Below, piece after piece: positions 1-8,178 of a stretch of DNA of 44,769 bases. The stretch covers positions 1 through 44,769 of the forward strand of contig CAZHOV010000019.1 in assembly GCA_964534315.1 (NCBI GenBank). The letters run 5' to 3'. The notes under the pieces are model-generated. The model had not been told where the DNA came from. It saw only the letters and a list, made by a program, of their open reading frames with translations, and searched no databases. The translations under genes were made by a program, and so were the position numbers. Source of the stretch: CAZHOV01 sp964534315. GTDB taxonomy: Bacteria > Bacteroidota > Bacteroidia > Chitinophagales > Saprospiraceae. Numbering within the stretch: position 1 is the first letter of the stretch; each line of letters opens with the position of its first letter.

Positions 1-1
1 T

Positions 2-94
2 CAAAATAATATTCCTTTCAGCCACAAGGGCATTCAAGGATTACTATTTTTCATCCCACACAATTTGTCAAAGAAGGAAGAAAAACAAGAATAA
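2..94 (+). CDS. Possible 3' end of an upstream gene (partial)
   Basis: An open frame enters from the left edge and ends with TAA at 92-94, giving about 30 residues with a lysine/glutamate-rich tail. The position directly before the V-ATPase K subunit fits the end of a subunit I gene, since I-K order is usual, but the residues visible are not enough to recognise that family. An open frame of this length is possible by chance. It contains one copy of a 25-nt repeat (56-80) that recurs at 3316-3340. Confidence 0.3.
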   Translation, partial: QNNIPFSHKGIQGLLFFIPHNLSKKEEKQE

Positions 95-124
95 TTTTAA
101 TTAACCAACGAAAAATATAGATCA

Positions 125-577
125 ATGGTAGGAGTTATTCCCGCATATTTAGGTTTGGGCCTTATGGTCGGATTAGCTGGTATTGGAAGCGCAATCGGTG
201 TTTCCATCGGAGGTAATGCCACCATCGGTGCCCTGAAAAAGAATGAAAGCGCTTTTGGTAGTTACATGCTGCTTAGTGCATTACCAGGTACCCAAGGGCT
301 GTATGGTTTTGCCGGTTTCTTTATCATCAACAGTTCGGGAGTGATCAGTCCTGAAATGACTTTGCTACAAGGCATGGCCATTCTAGCTGCCGGAATGGCA
401 TTAGGAATGGTCGGACTATTATCGGCAATGCGTCAGGGGCAGATCTGTGCGAGTGGTATCGCTGGTATTGGTTCTGGTTACAATGTATTTGGTAGAACAA
501 TGGTACTGGCCGTATTCCCGGAGTTGTACGCGATCGTTGCCTTTGCTGCGACGTTTATTATCAATGCCGGCTTGTAA
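125..577 (+). CDS. ntpK: V-type ATP synthase subunit K (proteolipid, c-ring)
   Basis: A 150-residue, very hydrophobic protein with four membrane helices arranged as two repeated hairpins, the usual form of V-type c subunits. It forms the rotor ring that carries ions through the membrane sector. The second helix carries LPGTQGLYG (L53, T56, Q57), helix three ends with RQGQ (Q104), and helix four carries FPELYAI with the ion-binding carboxylate E133. In the known Enterococcus hirae Na+ ring the ligands are L61, T64, Q65, Q110 and E139, and each has its counterpart here in the same local motif. The sequence therefore predicts Na+ rather than H+ coupling; this is an inference from ligands. The remaining V-ATPase genes must lie left of the window. 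The start ATG is the first in frame and gives the expected N-terminal helix. Confidence 0.93.
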   Translation: MVGVIPAYLGLGLMVGLAGIGSAIGVSIGGNATIGALKKNESAFGSYMLLSALPGTQGLYGFAGFFIINSSGVISPEMTLLQGMAILAAGMALGMVGLLSAMRQGQICASGIAGIGSGYNVFGRTMVLAVFPELYAIVAFAATFIINAGL

Positions 578-682
578 ATTCTTTAACAAAAAGCGACAAT
601 ATCTTTTGGCTAGATAGATGCATTTAATTCTAAAATTCTTTAATTTAGGTGATATATTATTTAATATCTAACTATAGCATCT

Positions 683-1591
683 ATGAAAACTAATAAAATC
701 ATCTATCTAATTGCAGGTTGTATTTTTTTCCAATTATTTTGTGGCTCTATTGTTGCGCAAGTTTTAGTTCAAGAAGGAACCCAGTGGAATATTCGGTCAC
801 TTTCATTTACCGGTCCTGCAACTTCTTTTTCACTAAAGATGGAAGGAAATGAAGTGATTGACAACCTCACTTACAAAAAAATTTACCGTACAAACAATAC
901 CTCTAATCAAGATTGGTCTTTTACCGGGCAGTATATTCGGGAAGATGCTACCAAAAAGGTGTATTTTAAGAATGGTTTAAATGCAGAGGAAGAATTGATT
1001 TATGATTTTGACTTGAATCTTGGAGACACGTTTATCATCAGTTCATTTTGTTCTCCAGACCAAAATGAAATTGTGGTTACTAATATTGATTTCATTACCC
1101 TCAATAATGGAGAGGAGCGAAAAAGATTAAAAGTGGAAAAGGTCAATAATCCTACGAATTATTTTCTTCCAGATTATTGGATAGAAGGTATTGGAACCCA
1201 TAAAGGAAATGTGATCAATCCATTGAGGCTTTTTTGCGGAACCGATTATTTGGATGATCTATTGTGTTTCTACGAAAATGAAGAACTTTTGTACCCGGAG
1301 AATCCAAACATATGTTTCATTACTACAAACACGGAAGCATTAGTTACCAGCTCTCCCATATCCGTTTTTCCCAATCCATTTTATGAATTCCTTAGCATTG
1401 AAACTGCCGATGACGGAGCATCACTAGAACAAATAACGCTTTACACGCTTAAAGGGAAACCGGTCATTCAAATACAGGCAACTAAAAATACCCAACAAAT
1501 CAATCTTTCAGATTTACCAAAGGGAATCTATTTTTTACGTTTAACGACTAAGGAGGGATATGCTTTATCCCGGAAATTGATTAAGCATTAG
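683..1591 (+). CDS. Secreted protein with T9SS C-terminal sorting domain
   Basis: A 302-residue protein. It begins with a lysine-containing n-region and a hydrophobic core ending near AQ at about residue 25, a typical signal peptide. Residues 30 to 215 form a soluble, beta-rich body with no family that I recognise. From about residue 225 there is a type A T9SS sorting domain: the VFPNPF motif, a YTLKGK strand, GIYFLRL, and a basic end with RKLIKH. Known T9SS cargo are exported through the outer membrane and then released or attached to the surface. It stands alone between the V-ATPase gene and the metallopeptidase-like gene, each separated by 100 to 150 bases. Its function cannot be inferred beyond being surface-exposed. 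Confidence 0.85.
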   Translation: MKTNKIIYLIAGCIFFQLFCGSIVAQVLVQEGTQWNIRSLSFTGPATSFSLKMEGNEVIDNLTYKKIYRTNNTSNQDWSFTGQYIREDATKKVYFKNGLNAEEELIYDFDLNLGDTFIISSFCSPDQNEIVVTNIDFITLNNGEERKRLKVEKVNNPTNYFLPDYWIEGIGTHKGNVINPLRLFCGTDYLDDLLCFYENEELLYPENPNICFITTNTEALVTSSPISVFPNPFYEFLSIETADDGASLEQITLYTLKGKPVIQIQATKNTQQINLSDLPKGIYFLRLTTKEGYALSRKLIKH

Positions 1592-1739
1592 TTTGAAAGT
1601 TTTGCTCTTCTTTTCATTGTATCTTTTCTAAAATAATAATAACTTGTTATTTTAAGAAAGATATTACTGTAAAATCAATTAAACTTGCTTTTCTAATTTT
1701 TTCTTGAACTTACTTTTTTATTGAAAAAAACGCCTCAAT

Positions 1740-2828
1740 TTGAAAACCCATACCGATCACAAAAACCAATCCTTTGCTGCTGCTAATGCTACTTCCGTTG
1801 AAAGTAATACAGCTTCCAATGAATCCTCTTTAAGGCCTCCTCCTCTTCAATTCCAGACGCATGCTAATCTTCCTATTCAACGGGGAACAGGTGACGGTCA
1901 TGATCTATCTTCTCCGAGATTTGCAGGTGAGGCTACGTTGGAGGAAGTATATGATGGGAATCAGACTATAGCTCATGGTGCATCAGGCACTCCTGTTTCG
2001 AAAATACAGCATGCTTTGCAGGATGCGGGGTTCCGTTTGCGCCAATTCGGGGTAGACGGAGAATTTGGAGATGAAACTCAGCGAGCGGTTCGAAGATTTC
2101 AAAGACGACATCGTGTGCGAGGGGATGGAAGCGGCGTTGTTGGTGAACACACCATGGGAGCTCTTGACCGGTTGTTCCCTAGCATAGCCTTACCCCCCAA
2201 TGCAGGTGGTCCATTTGATTTTAATTGTATGTTACAAATCCTCTGTGGTTGGAATGAGGCTATGGTTAGAGATCTTCGTAGCCTCCGCATTATTCTGGTT
2301 GGTAGATTGTATTGGGCAGATGAACGATACGATGGCTCTTCTTGGGTGGCCAACCCCATGGAAGGAGCCGGAGAAACCAGTGGCAATACCATCCGCATAG
2401 CTACTAATGACACTTGCGAGAATGTTACGAAAACGCTTTATCACGAATATCAACATGCCCGTGCTCCCGGCAGAATACACAGAGCGACCTGGGGAGAAGA
2501 AGAACAATATGTTTATACGCTTGAAACAGATTGGGCAATTGCCCGGGGAGTGACTCCGGATCCGAACTTAACCACTACCGATCCGAATACCGGCGAAACG
2601 GTAGTAGACTCTTCGGGAGTCGATGCCACCGTTGATACTTATCCGGGCGTCGACACCTCTAACCCTGGCGAAGTGATTGGAAAAGTTGGAGCCAATCGGG
2701 TGCGGGTGCGTATGCCGAATGGTCGGGTAACCGTGCGTAATGCAGTCAACGGCGATACAGTCCCTGGCCCCCGACGTACCGAAGCGCCTATCAGAAGAGT
2801 AAGAGCCCGAGAATGGAGATGTCCTTAA
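1740..2828 (+). CDS. Peptidoglycan-binding-domain protein with HEXXH metallopeptidase motif, eCIS-effector-like
   Basis: A 362-residue protein starting at a TTG codon; the MKTHTDHK opening and the Ser/Asn/Ala-rich leader ending in PLQFQ...LPIQR (residues 36-48) resemble the N termini of Bacteroidota proteins associated with extracellular contractile injection systems (often DUF4157-bearing). Residues 63-145 form a PG_binding_1-type domain (VSKIQHALQDAGF, GVDGEFGDETQRAVRRFQ). Residues 160-270 hold a putative zinc metallopeptidase, with H235-E236-Y-Q-H239 and downstream glutamates E253-E255. The C-terminal 80 residues are Thr/Asp-rich, then Arg-rich. There is no signal peptide, so export by a Sec-independent route would fit. 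Followed 6 bases later by a lipoprotein gene. Activity is inferred from the motif only; no injection-system structural gene lies in the window. Confidence 0.7.
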   Translation: MKTHTDHKNQSFAAANATSVESNTASNESSLRPPPLQFQTHANLPIQRGTGDGHDLSSPRFAGEATLEEVYDGNQTIAHGASGTPVSKIQHALQDAGFRLRQFGVDGEFGDETQRAVRRFQRRHRVRGDGSGVVGEHTMGALDRLFPSIALPPNAGGPFDFNCMLQILCGWNEAMVRDLRSLRIILVGRLYWADERYDGSSWVANPMEGAGETSGNTIRIATNDTCENVTKTLYHEYQHARAPGRIHRATWGEEEQYVYTLETDWAIARGVTPDPNLTTTDPNTGETVVDSSGVDATVDTYPGVDTSNPGEVIGKVGANRVRVRMPNGRVTVRNAVNGDTVPGPRRTEAPIRRVRAREWRCP

Positions 2829-2834
2829 AAAATC

Positions 2835-3311
2835 ATGATGAAAAGTAATTTTTTTTCGATAATTGTATTCTGTATTATTTTATTCAGCAGTTGCCATTCA
2901 AACATGAAACACATAGCACCTAACACCTTGGACATCCAGGGTAAAAAAGTCGAAAAATCTTACTATCAACCTGAAAAGGCAACGATCACGCACGGCGTAT
3001 TCGAACTGGAAAATAAGGGAGATATTCTTTTAAAAGGATCTATTCATTCCCTCCATTGCCTTATCGGAGAAGATTCCATTCCCATCAGTGAATTTTTCAT
3101 TTACCAGCTTCCGGATTATCAGGAATACGAATCTGCTACTATTGAAATCGAAGCAAACGAATCGTTGACTATAGAGGTCAGCTTTGCTCAGATACCTGCC
3201 TATGAGCATCTAAAAAAGGAAGTTTCCATTATTGCCGTTTTTCAATTTGGCAATGATTTCTTTCAGGCAGAAAGTGATTATTCCTTTGATATTCGTCGGG
3301 CCAGAGATTGA
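2835..3311 (+). CDS. Putative lipoprotein, unknown function
   Basis: A 158-residue protein whose N terminus is a lipoprotein signal: a short basic start, a hydrophobic stretch and the lipobox LFSSC, predicting lipidation at C20 (first of two consecutive ATG codons used; the second would shift numbering by one). The mature part is about 138 residues, beta-rich, with no recognised domain. It starts 6 bases after the metallopeptidase-like gene, so the two are probably co-transcribed, which could make it an accessory or protective partner; that is only a guess from position. The next gene follows after a short gap that contains a 25-nt repeat. Confidence 0.75.
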   Translation: MMKSNFFSIIVFCIILFSSCHSNMKHIAPNTLDIQGKKVEKSYYQPEKATITHGVFELENKGDILLKGSIHSLHCLIGEDSIPISEFFIYQLPDYQEYESATIEIEANESLTIEVSFAQIPAYEHLKKEVSIIAVFQFGNDFFQAESDYSFDIRRARD

Positions 3312-3373
3312 TATTCCACACAATTTGTCAAAGAAAGAAGGTTTATTTTTTTACTATTCAAAAACTTTATCTC

Positions 3374-4132
3374 TTGAAAGCGTGTATTTTAATTCTATCC
3401 TTGGTCTTTTCCCTATCGGCTTTTAGCCAGGAAGTACGTCAATTATCTCCTTCTTCGGTTGTGGATCTTCATTTGAGTCCGGAAAGAGAGCAGGAGTTCA
3501 ATAAAAAAATGAGCCGGTGTGATCAGATTTGGCAGAAAGCTAATACTGGTGACGCTAAGCTTACAGTAGAAGAGCAGCAATTGCTTGAATTTTGCAACGA
3601 ACACGAAGTAAAACCCACCATTTGGCATGCTGTACCGGAAGGTTGTAGTTGGTATTGCGGTGGAGGTCCAGATAGTGTTACCGCCTCTTCGCATCTGAGA
3701 GCTCAGGGTGCAAATACTTATGGTCCCGGTAATGCCCATGATCTTGGCTTCAAACACGCGTGGGTGGAAGGAGTTGACGGCTACGGTATTGGCGAGTATC
3801 TGACCTACCACTTCAGGGCTGAAAGCCCCAGAATAACCAAGATCATCGTTGCCAACGGTTATGTGAAGAGCCCCGGAGCCTGGAAGAAGAATTCGAGGGT
3901 CAAAAAATTAAAAGTTTACTACAACGATCAACCACTAGCCATTTTAAACCTCGAAGACAAGATTGCCGAACAGACCTTTGAGGTCCCCCCCATTGGCCAT
4001 GCAGACCGTGAAAACTTTACAGGCGGCAAACCCTGGAAGCTCAAGTTTGAAATCCTGGAAGTTTATAAAGGCGACAAATACGATGATACGGTTATTGCCG
4101 AGATATATTTTGACGGGTTGGATGTGCATTGA
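3374..4132 (+). CDS. Secreted protein with NADase-type glycan-binding (discoidin-like) domain
   Basis: The open frame extends upstream to an ATG at 3308, but that would overlap the lipoprotein stop and place 22 residues before the signal peptide. The TTG at 3374 gives MKACILILSLVFSLSAFSQ, a normal cleavable signal, and I prefer it; about 252 residues result. Residues about 80-250 form the family annotated as NADase-type glycan-binding domain: GIGEYLTYHF, ITKIIVANGYVKS, NSRVKKLKVYYN, ILNLEDK, LKFEILEVYKGDKYDDTVIAEIYFDG-like segments, a discoidin-like beta-sandwich. The region before it has cysteines (GCSWYCGGG). It ends just before a palindromic repeat at 4138-4171. No catalytic domain is seen. 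Confidence 0.75.
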   Translation: MKACILILSLVFSLSAFSQEVRQLSPSSVVDLHLSPEREQEFNKKMSRCDQIWQKANTGDAKLTVEEQQLLEFCNEHEVKPTIWHAVPEGCSWYCGGGPDSVTASSHLRAQGANTYGPGNAHDLGFKHAWVEGVDGYGIGEYLTYHFRAESPRITKIIVANGYVKSPGAWKKNSRVKKLKVYYNDQPLAILNLEDKIAEQTFEVPPIGHADRENFTGGKPWKLKFEILEVYKGDKYDDTVIAEIYFDGLDVH

Positions 4133-4137
4133 TGGCT

Positions 4138-4183
4138 TAGGTGTGGCACATCTATAGGTGTGCCACACCTATAGGTGGGGCAC
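4138..4183. repeat. CACCTATAGGTG-family palindrome, copy A
   Basis: Perfect 13-bp arms (4138-4150 and 4159-4171, TAGGTGTGGCACA) around an 8-nt loop, followed by CTATAGGTGGGGCACG. Read on the minus strand, it is almost the same 50-nt element as copy C at 8122-8171. It lies just after the stop codon of the preceding gene and could also end transcription, though it has no T-tract. Confidence 0.8.
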
Positions 4184-4212
4184 GCTAAATAAGCTTAAAT
4201 TCATAAATACCT

Positions 4213-4629
4213 ATGAAACAACAAATTGTCCAAATTTCTGTGGTCGTTCGCGATTATGACGAAGCCATTGAGTTTTACAACCAAAAACTCCATTTCGACC
4301 TGCTCGAAGATACCAAACGCAGCGAAACCAAACGCTGGGTAAGAGTAGCGCCAAAAGGTTCTCAAGGGTTCAGCCTGCTCCTGGCCAAAGCCAAAAACGA
4401 GGAACAAGCCTCTCGAATAGGTAATCAAACCGGGGGACGCGTATTCTTTTTCATCCATACCGATAATCTGGAACGAGATTATCAGAATCTTTTGAATCAT
4501 AAGATCGAAATTGTAAGAGGGCCTTCCGTGGAGGATTTCGGAAAGGTGCTGGTTTTTGCTGACCTGTATGGAAATTTATGGGATTTGATAGAGCCGCTTG
4601 AAAACCAGGAAACAAAGAAGGTAAATTAG
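4213..4629 (+). CDS. VOC family (glyoxalase/bleomycin-resistance fold) protein
   Basis: A 138-residue cytoplasmic protein with the vicinal oxygen chelate pattern: QISVVVRDYDEAIEFYNQKLHFD at the first beta-alpha unit, and a closing KVLVFADLYGNLWDLIEP segment, which is the second metal-ligand strand of the fold. The final glutamate (in LIEP) is at the usual metal position; the first strand has Q in place of the more usual H, so metal binding may be altered. Substrate unknown. Monocistronic, between a palindromic repeat and a T9SS protein gene. Length is normal for single-unit VOC proteins. Confidence 0.85.
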   Translation: MKQQIVQISVVVRDYDEAIEFYNQKLHFDLLEDTKRSETKRWVRVAPKGSQGFSLLLAKAKNEEQASRIGNQTGGRVFFFIHTDNLERDYQNLLNHKIEIVRGPSVEDFGKVLVFADLYGNLWDLIEPLENQETKKVN

Positions 4630-4739
4630 CCTGTTATTCACCATGGGTTTTTAAAAAATTTTACTAGTTTCCTGGTGAATTTATTATTAAATCGTAATCT
4701 ATCCAGATAAACCCTCTAAAATAAACTTAGACTAAGAAG

Positions 4740-6482
4740 ATGAAAACAACAATTTACTTATTGCTATTCTTTGTTCCCAATATCATTTTTGCTCAAATCA
4801 CCTATACCTCAAGCAACTTTGCGGAAGTTGGCGACAGCCTGCTCTTTAGTCGCGCTACCGGTGGCCTTGACACCTTTAATTTTGATACTACCGGAGTCAA
4901 TTTCCACTGGGATTTCTCTAACCTCCCTTTTGAAACACAGCTGAATCAAGAGTTTGTTGCCTCTTCCGATGCCGGTTACCAGTTCGCTTGGTGTTTGGCC
5001 AACGGAATCATTTTTAATTGCGGCTCTGCTTTCAATGATTTGACTAATATCGCTTCGGTTGGACTGGAATCTTTCGACCTGGGTCCTATCAGTGTCCAAA
5101 ATGTAGTAGATCATTATAAAAAAACCACAGATCAATATGCTCAAACCCTCTTGGGTATAACCGCCCAGATAGGAGGCTTGCCTGTACCCTTAACCTTCGA
5201 ATATGAAAATCCGGATACAATCTTACGCTTTCCAGTAGAATATCAGAATACTGATAGCTCAACCGCAAGAAGATTATTGGACTTTAACGGCTTGGGTATT
5301 CCCTTCAAAATCAGCCAAAACAACAAAAGAATGAATATAGTGGATGGCTGGGGAAGCCTTTCTACTCCCTATGGAGATTTTGATAACACTCTCCGGGTGA
5401 AGACCATCATCCAAAATTTTGATACGACTTTTCTAGATACGACTGCTATTCCCCTTCAAACGACTTTAATAGAGTATAAATGGTTTGATCCTGAATTCGC
5501 TAGCCCTGTTTTGCAGGCAAATGGCACCGTGGCCGGCAATACGGAAATCATTGGGCAGGTCACCTATATCGATTCCTTCAGATGCGTTACTCCTAATCCT
5601 TTTTTCGCCTATTTTCCGCTAATCCCTTCTATAGATCCAGCAACTGAATCAGCTACAGTAGAATTTACAAATCTTAGCTCTAATACGGATTCCGTACAAT
5701 GGGATTTTGGCGATGGCAATATTTCTAATGAGCTAAATCCAACACATACCTTTTTCTGTACGGGATTAAAAAATGTGCAACTCATTGGCTATAATACCCT
5801 ATGCGACCCGACCTCGGCAGATACTATTACATTGCCCGTTTTTATCAATGACACTACCCAGTTTATTCCCGATACCAATCATGTTGAATTATGCCAGGGG
5901 GATAGCGTTTTGATCAATGATGAGTACGTGTTTGAAAGCGGATTTTACGAAGAGGATTTCCTTTCGACAAATGGTTGTGATAGTTTTGGGATAGCAGAAG
6001 TCGAGGTTATTGAAATTGACACATCTGTAAACGTAAGTTCAGGAACATTGACGGCCAGTCAGGAAGATGCCACTTATCAGTGGATCGACTGCGATAGCGA
6101 ACTACCAATCAGTGGAGCAACCAGCAGTGTTTTCTCCCCTCCCACTACTGGAAATTTTGCTGTAGAAATCGGTTTTGGGGGGTGTTTAGCTACTTCTGGG
6201 TGTCATTTTGTGGTGATCAATTCAGTCGAGCCAATAACGCTAAAAAATAAAATTAGGGTATATCCTAACCCATTTGAAGATACCGTCCTTATTTCTTTGG
6301 AGGGAAATGAACCAATCAAAGGAATTAGAGTATTGAATATGATGGGGGAAATTTTGGTTTCTTTTAATGGAACATTTCGAGCCCCATTTCAATTGAGGTT
6401 AAATCATCCATCTGGGATTTATATTTTGGAAATAGAAAATGAGTTGGGGGATAAATCTACTTTCAAATTAATGAAATATTAA
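4740..6482 (+). CDS. Secreted PKD-domain protein with T9SS sorting domain
   Basis: A 580-residue protein. Signal peptide at residues 1-20 ending in FAQ. Residues 20-290 are an unrecognised beta-rich region. Residues about 305-375 form a PKD domain (VEFTNLSSNTDSVQWDFGDG, then NPTHTF), an immunoglobulin-like fold common in surface proteins. After that come two Cys-containing segments typical of Bacteroidota cell-surface proteins (ELCQGDSV; NGCDSF; YQWIDCD). From about residue 500 there is a T9SS type A sorting domain with VYPNPFED, VLNMMGE and GIYILEIE. No enzymatic motif was found. It is monocistronic, followed by about 250 bases without a gene. Confidence 0.85.
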   Translation: MKTTIYLLLFFVPNIIFAQITYTSSNFAEVGDSLLFSRATGGLDTFNFDTTGVNFHWDFSNLPFETQLNQEFVASSDAGYQFAWCLANGIIFNCGSAFNDLTNIASVGLESFDLGPISVQNVVDHYKKTTDQYAQTLLGITAQIGGLPVPLTFEYENPDTILRFPVEYQNTDSSTARRLLDFNGLGIPFKISQNNKRMNIVDGWGSLSTPYGDFDNTLRVKTIIQNFDTTFLDTTAIPLQTTLIEYKWFDPEFASPVLQANGTVAGNTEIIGQVTYIDSFRCVTPNPFFAYFPLIPSIDPATESATVEFTNLSSNTDSVQWDFGDGNISNELNPTHTFFCTGLKNVQLIGYNTLCDPTSADTITLPVFINDTTQFIPDTNHVELCQGDSVLINDEYVFESGFYEEDFLSTNGCDSFGIAEVEVIEIDTSVNVSSGTLTASQEDATYQWIDCDSELPISGATSSVFSPPTTGNFAVEIGFGGCLATSGCHFVVINSVEPITLKNKIRVYPNPFEDTVLISLEGNEPIKGIRVLNMMGEILVSFNGTFRAPFQLRLNHPSGIYILEIENELGDKSTFKLMKY

Positions 6483-6734
6483 TATTCTAGAAAAGAACTA
6501 TTTGGTCCTTCTCTAATGCAGGCTGCTGCAGGATTCATTCCAACGGAGATGTTCCAATATAAACTATCGGGATTTATCAAATGCTCTTTTACAATAAATT
6601 TATTCCCTTAAAAACCTTTAAACGGGAAGGAAGAGTGGTGGAAAGCAGTATAATCATTTGAAAATCTTTCCATTGATACTGACATTCTAAATGCTTAAGT
6701 AAGTAGTGAACAAGAAACTTAGTAAAATACCGTA

Positions 6735-7215
6735 ATGCCCCCTCTTAACTTCTATCAGGAAGACCTTGCTTTTGTGCATGACCAAGGATATTCAACTGTT
6801 GGGCTTCAGGCAGCTGAATTCTTATTAGCACTTGTATCAACTTTTCCAAAACGTATATGACCAACTCGAAGAAGGAGGTATCTTTCTTTTTGATTACCTG
6901 GAAAGTCATTTTCTCGGAGATCAGCAGAAAGTAGCAAAGGTAGTAGAAGCAGAAAATTGGAGTATGTTTATTGAGCTTTCGGAAAACAAAGAAAAGCAGG
7001 TATTGACACGTGACATTACCCTATTCCGGAAGATGGAAAATGGATTATTCCACCGATCGAGGGAGGTCCACCAGGTTCGGTTGTTTAATAGGCAAGAATT
7101 ACTAGGAGTTTTGCAAGATATTGGATTTGTAGCTGAGCCAGTCTATTCGTACAATGGTCTGAAATTGAGGGATAAACATGTTGGGATATTAGCGCGGAAG
7201 ATGCCACCCATGTAG
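6735..7215 (+). pseudogene. Class I SAM-dependent methyltransferase remnant (internal deletion and frameshift)
   Basis: From ATG at 6735, frame 1 encodes PPLNFYQEDLAFVHDQGY and about 15 more residues, the typical N terminus of small class I methyltransferases, and then runs into a stop at 6858-6860. The +1 frame from about 6832 continues with YQLFQNVYDQLEEGGIFLF, which matches the region after the SAM-binding core (the conserved L-x-x-GG-x-L-x-F-D strand), and runs 127 residues to a normal C terminus. The glycine-rich SAM-binding motif and about 70 residues between these parts are missing. I conclude that a roughly 200-base deletion out of frame inactivated the gene. The final TAG codon lies inside palindrome copy B. 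Confidence 0.75.
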
Positions 7216-7281
7216 GTGCAGTCCACGTATAGGTGTACTCCACCTATAGGTGAAGTACACCTATACGTGGACTGCACCTAC
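7212..7281. repeat. CACCTATAGGTG-family palindrome, copy B (27-bp perfect arms)
   Basis: Arms 7212-7238 and 7255-7281 are perfect inverted repeats of 27 bp (GTAGGTGCAGTCCACGTATA and on to GGTGTAC). Between them lies TC-CACCTATAGGTG-AA, itself a 12-bp palindrome. The left arm includes the TAG stop codon of the methyltransferase remnant. The element would form a very long hairpin in RNA or a cruciform in DNA. It shares its outer sequence TAGGTGCAGTCCAC with copy D at 11941. Confidence 0.9.
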
Positions 7282-7373
7282 AAACGTTAAAAAAAAGCTA
7301 AGTTCCTCATTTCCCTAAAATGATCGCCCTTTCCTTACGTTTCTTTAAGAGTCAAACCTACAATCCAACTATT

Positions 7374-8105
7374 ATGATCAAAGAAACCGTACTCCTATTT
7401 GCCATTCTATTCGGACTGACCCTCAATACTCAAGCTCAATTTGATAAACTCCTCAAGAAGGCAGAAAAAGTGGAAGAAGCCATTACTGGCAGTGGATTGA
7501 CCGAAGCAGAAATCGGCAATGGCCTCAAGGAAGCCCTCAATGAAGGGGTGAAAAAGGCTGTCAATGAATTGAATGTAAAGGATGGCTACTTATTGAGCCC
7601 ATATAAAATCCTGGTGCCTGAAGAAGCTCAAAATGTGGTGAAGAAACTCTCTTCCATCCCCGGCTTTGAAAATGTGGAAAGAGACTTGATCGAAAAAATG
7701 AACCGCGCTGCCGAACTGGCCGCCGAAAAAGCTAAACCTATTTTTGTCAGCGCTATTAAACAAATGACTTTTCGAGATGCCATGGATATCCTCATGGGCA
7801 ACCAAGATGCGGCAACTCGTTACCTGGAAGGTACGACCTCAGGAGATATCTACAAGGAGTTCCTACCGGTCATCCGTCAATCGCTGGACGAAGTCAATGC
7901 CCGCGAATATTGGCGCAATGCCGTCAATACCTACAATAAAATCCCCTTTGTCACCAAAACCAATCCGGAATTAGATGACCATGTTACCGACAAAGCACTG
8001 GTCGGCCTGTTTAGCCTGGTCGAAAAGAAAGAGGTTGATATCCGGGAAAATACATCCAGCCGGACCTCTGATTTGTTGAGGAAGGTGTTTGCGAAGCAGG
8101 ATTAA
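7374..8105 (+). CDS. DUF4197 domain-containing exported protein
   Basis: The frame is open from 7320, but ATG at 7374 gives MIKETVLLFAILFGLTLNTQAQ, a clean signal peptide, so this start is preferred (243 residues). The mature protein matches the DUF4197 family along its whole length: GLTEAEIGNGLKEALNEGVKKAV near residues 40-62, the GYLLSPYKILVPE segment, FRDAMDILMGNQDAATRYL, and the closing VTDKALVGLFSLVEKKE. Members are periplasmic or outer-membrane associated, mostly alpha-helical proteins of unknown function. It lies between palindrome copies B and C. Function not known. Confidence 0.88.
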   Translation: MIKETVLLFAILFGLTLNTQAQFDKLLKKAEKVEEAITGSGLTEAEIGNGLKEALNEGVKKAVNELNVKDGYLLSPYKILVPEEAQNVVKKLSSIPGFENVERDLIEKMNRAAELAAEKAKPIFVSAIKQMTFRDAMDILMGNQDAATRYLEGTTSGDIYKEFLPVIRQSLDEVNAREYWRNAVNTYNKIPFVTKTNPELDDHVTDKALVGLFSLVEKKEVDIRENTSSRTSDLLRKVFAKQD

Positions 8106-8121
8106 GTTTTTCTTGAAGTAA

Positions 8122-8171
8122 TCGTGCCCCACCTATAGGTGTGGCACATCTATACGTGTGCCACACCTAAG
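8122..8171. repeat. CACCTATAGGTG-family palindrome, copy C
   Basis: Core arms at 8136-8148 and 8157-8169 (TAGGTGTGGCACA and complement) are perfect, preceded by CGTGCCCCACCTA. The 34-nt hairpin differs from copy A by one base in the loop. It lies between the convergent DUF4197 and oxidoreductase genes, so it may act as a bidirectional terminator. Confidence 0.8.
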
Positions 8172-8178
8172 CTACCCC

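Noticed and set aside
3308..3373. N-terminal extension of the glycan-binding-type protein from ATG 3308
   Set aside because: It would put 22 residues before a clear signal peptide, overlaps the preceding stop codon and runs through the 25-nt repeat.
6832..7215. A functional 127-residue methyltransferase starting with TTG
   Set aside because: It lacks the whole SAM-binding motif, and the matching N terminus is present just upstream in another frame.
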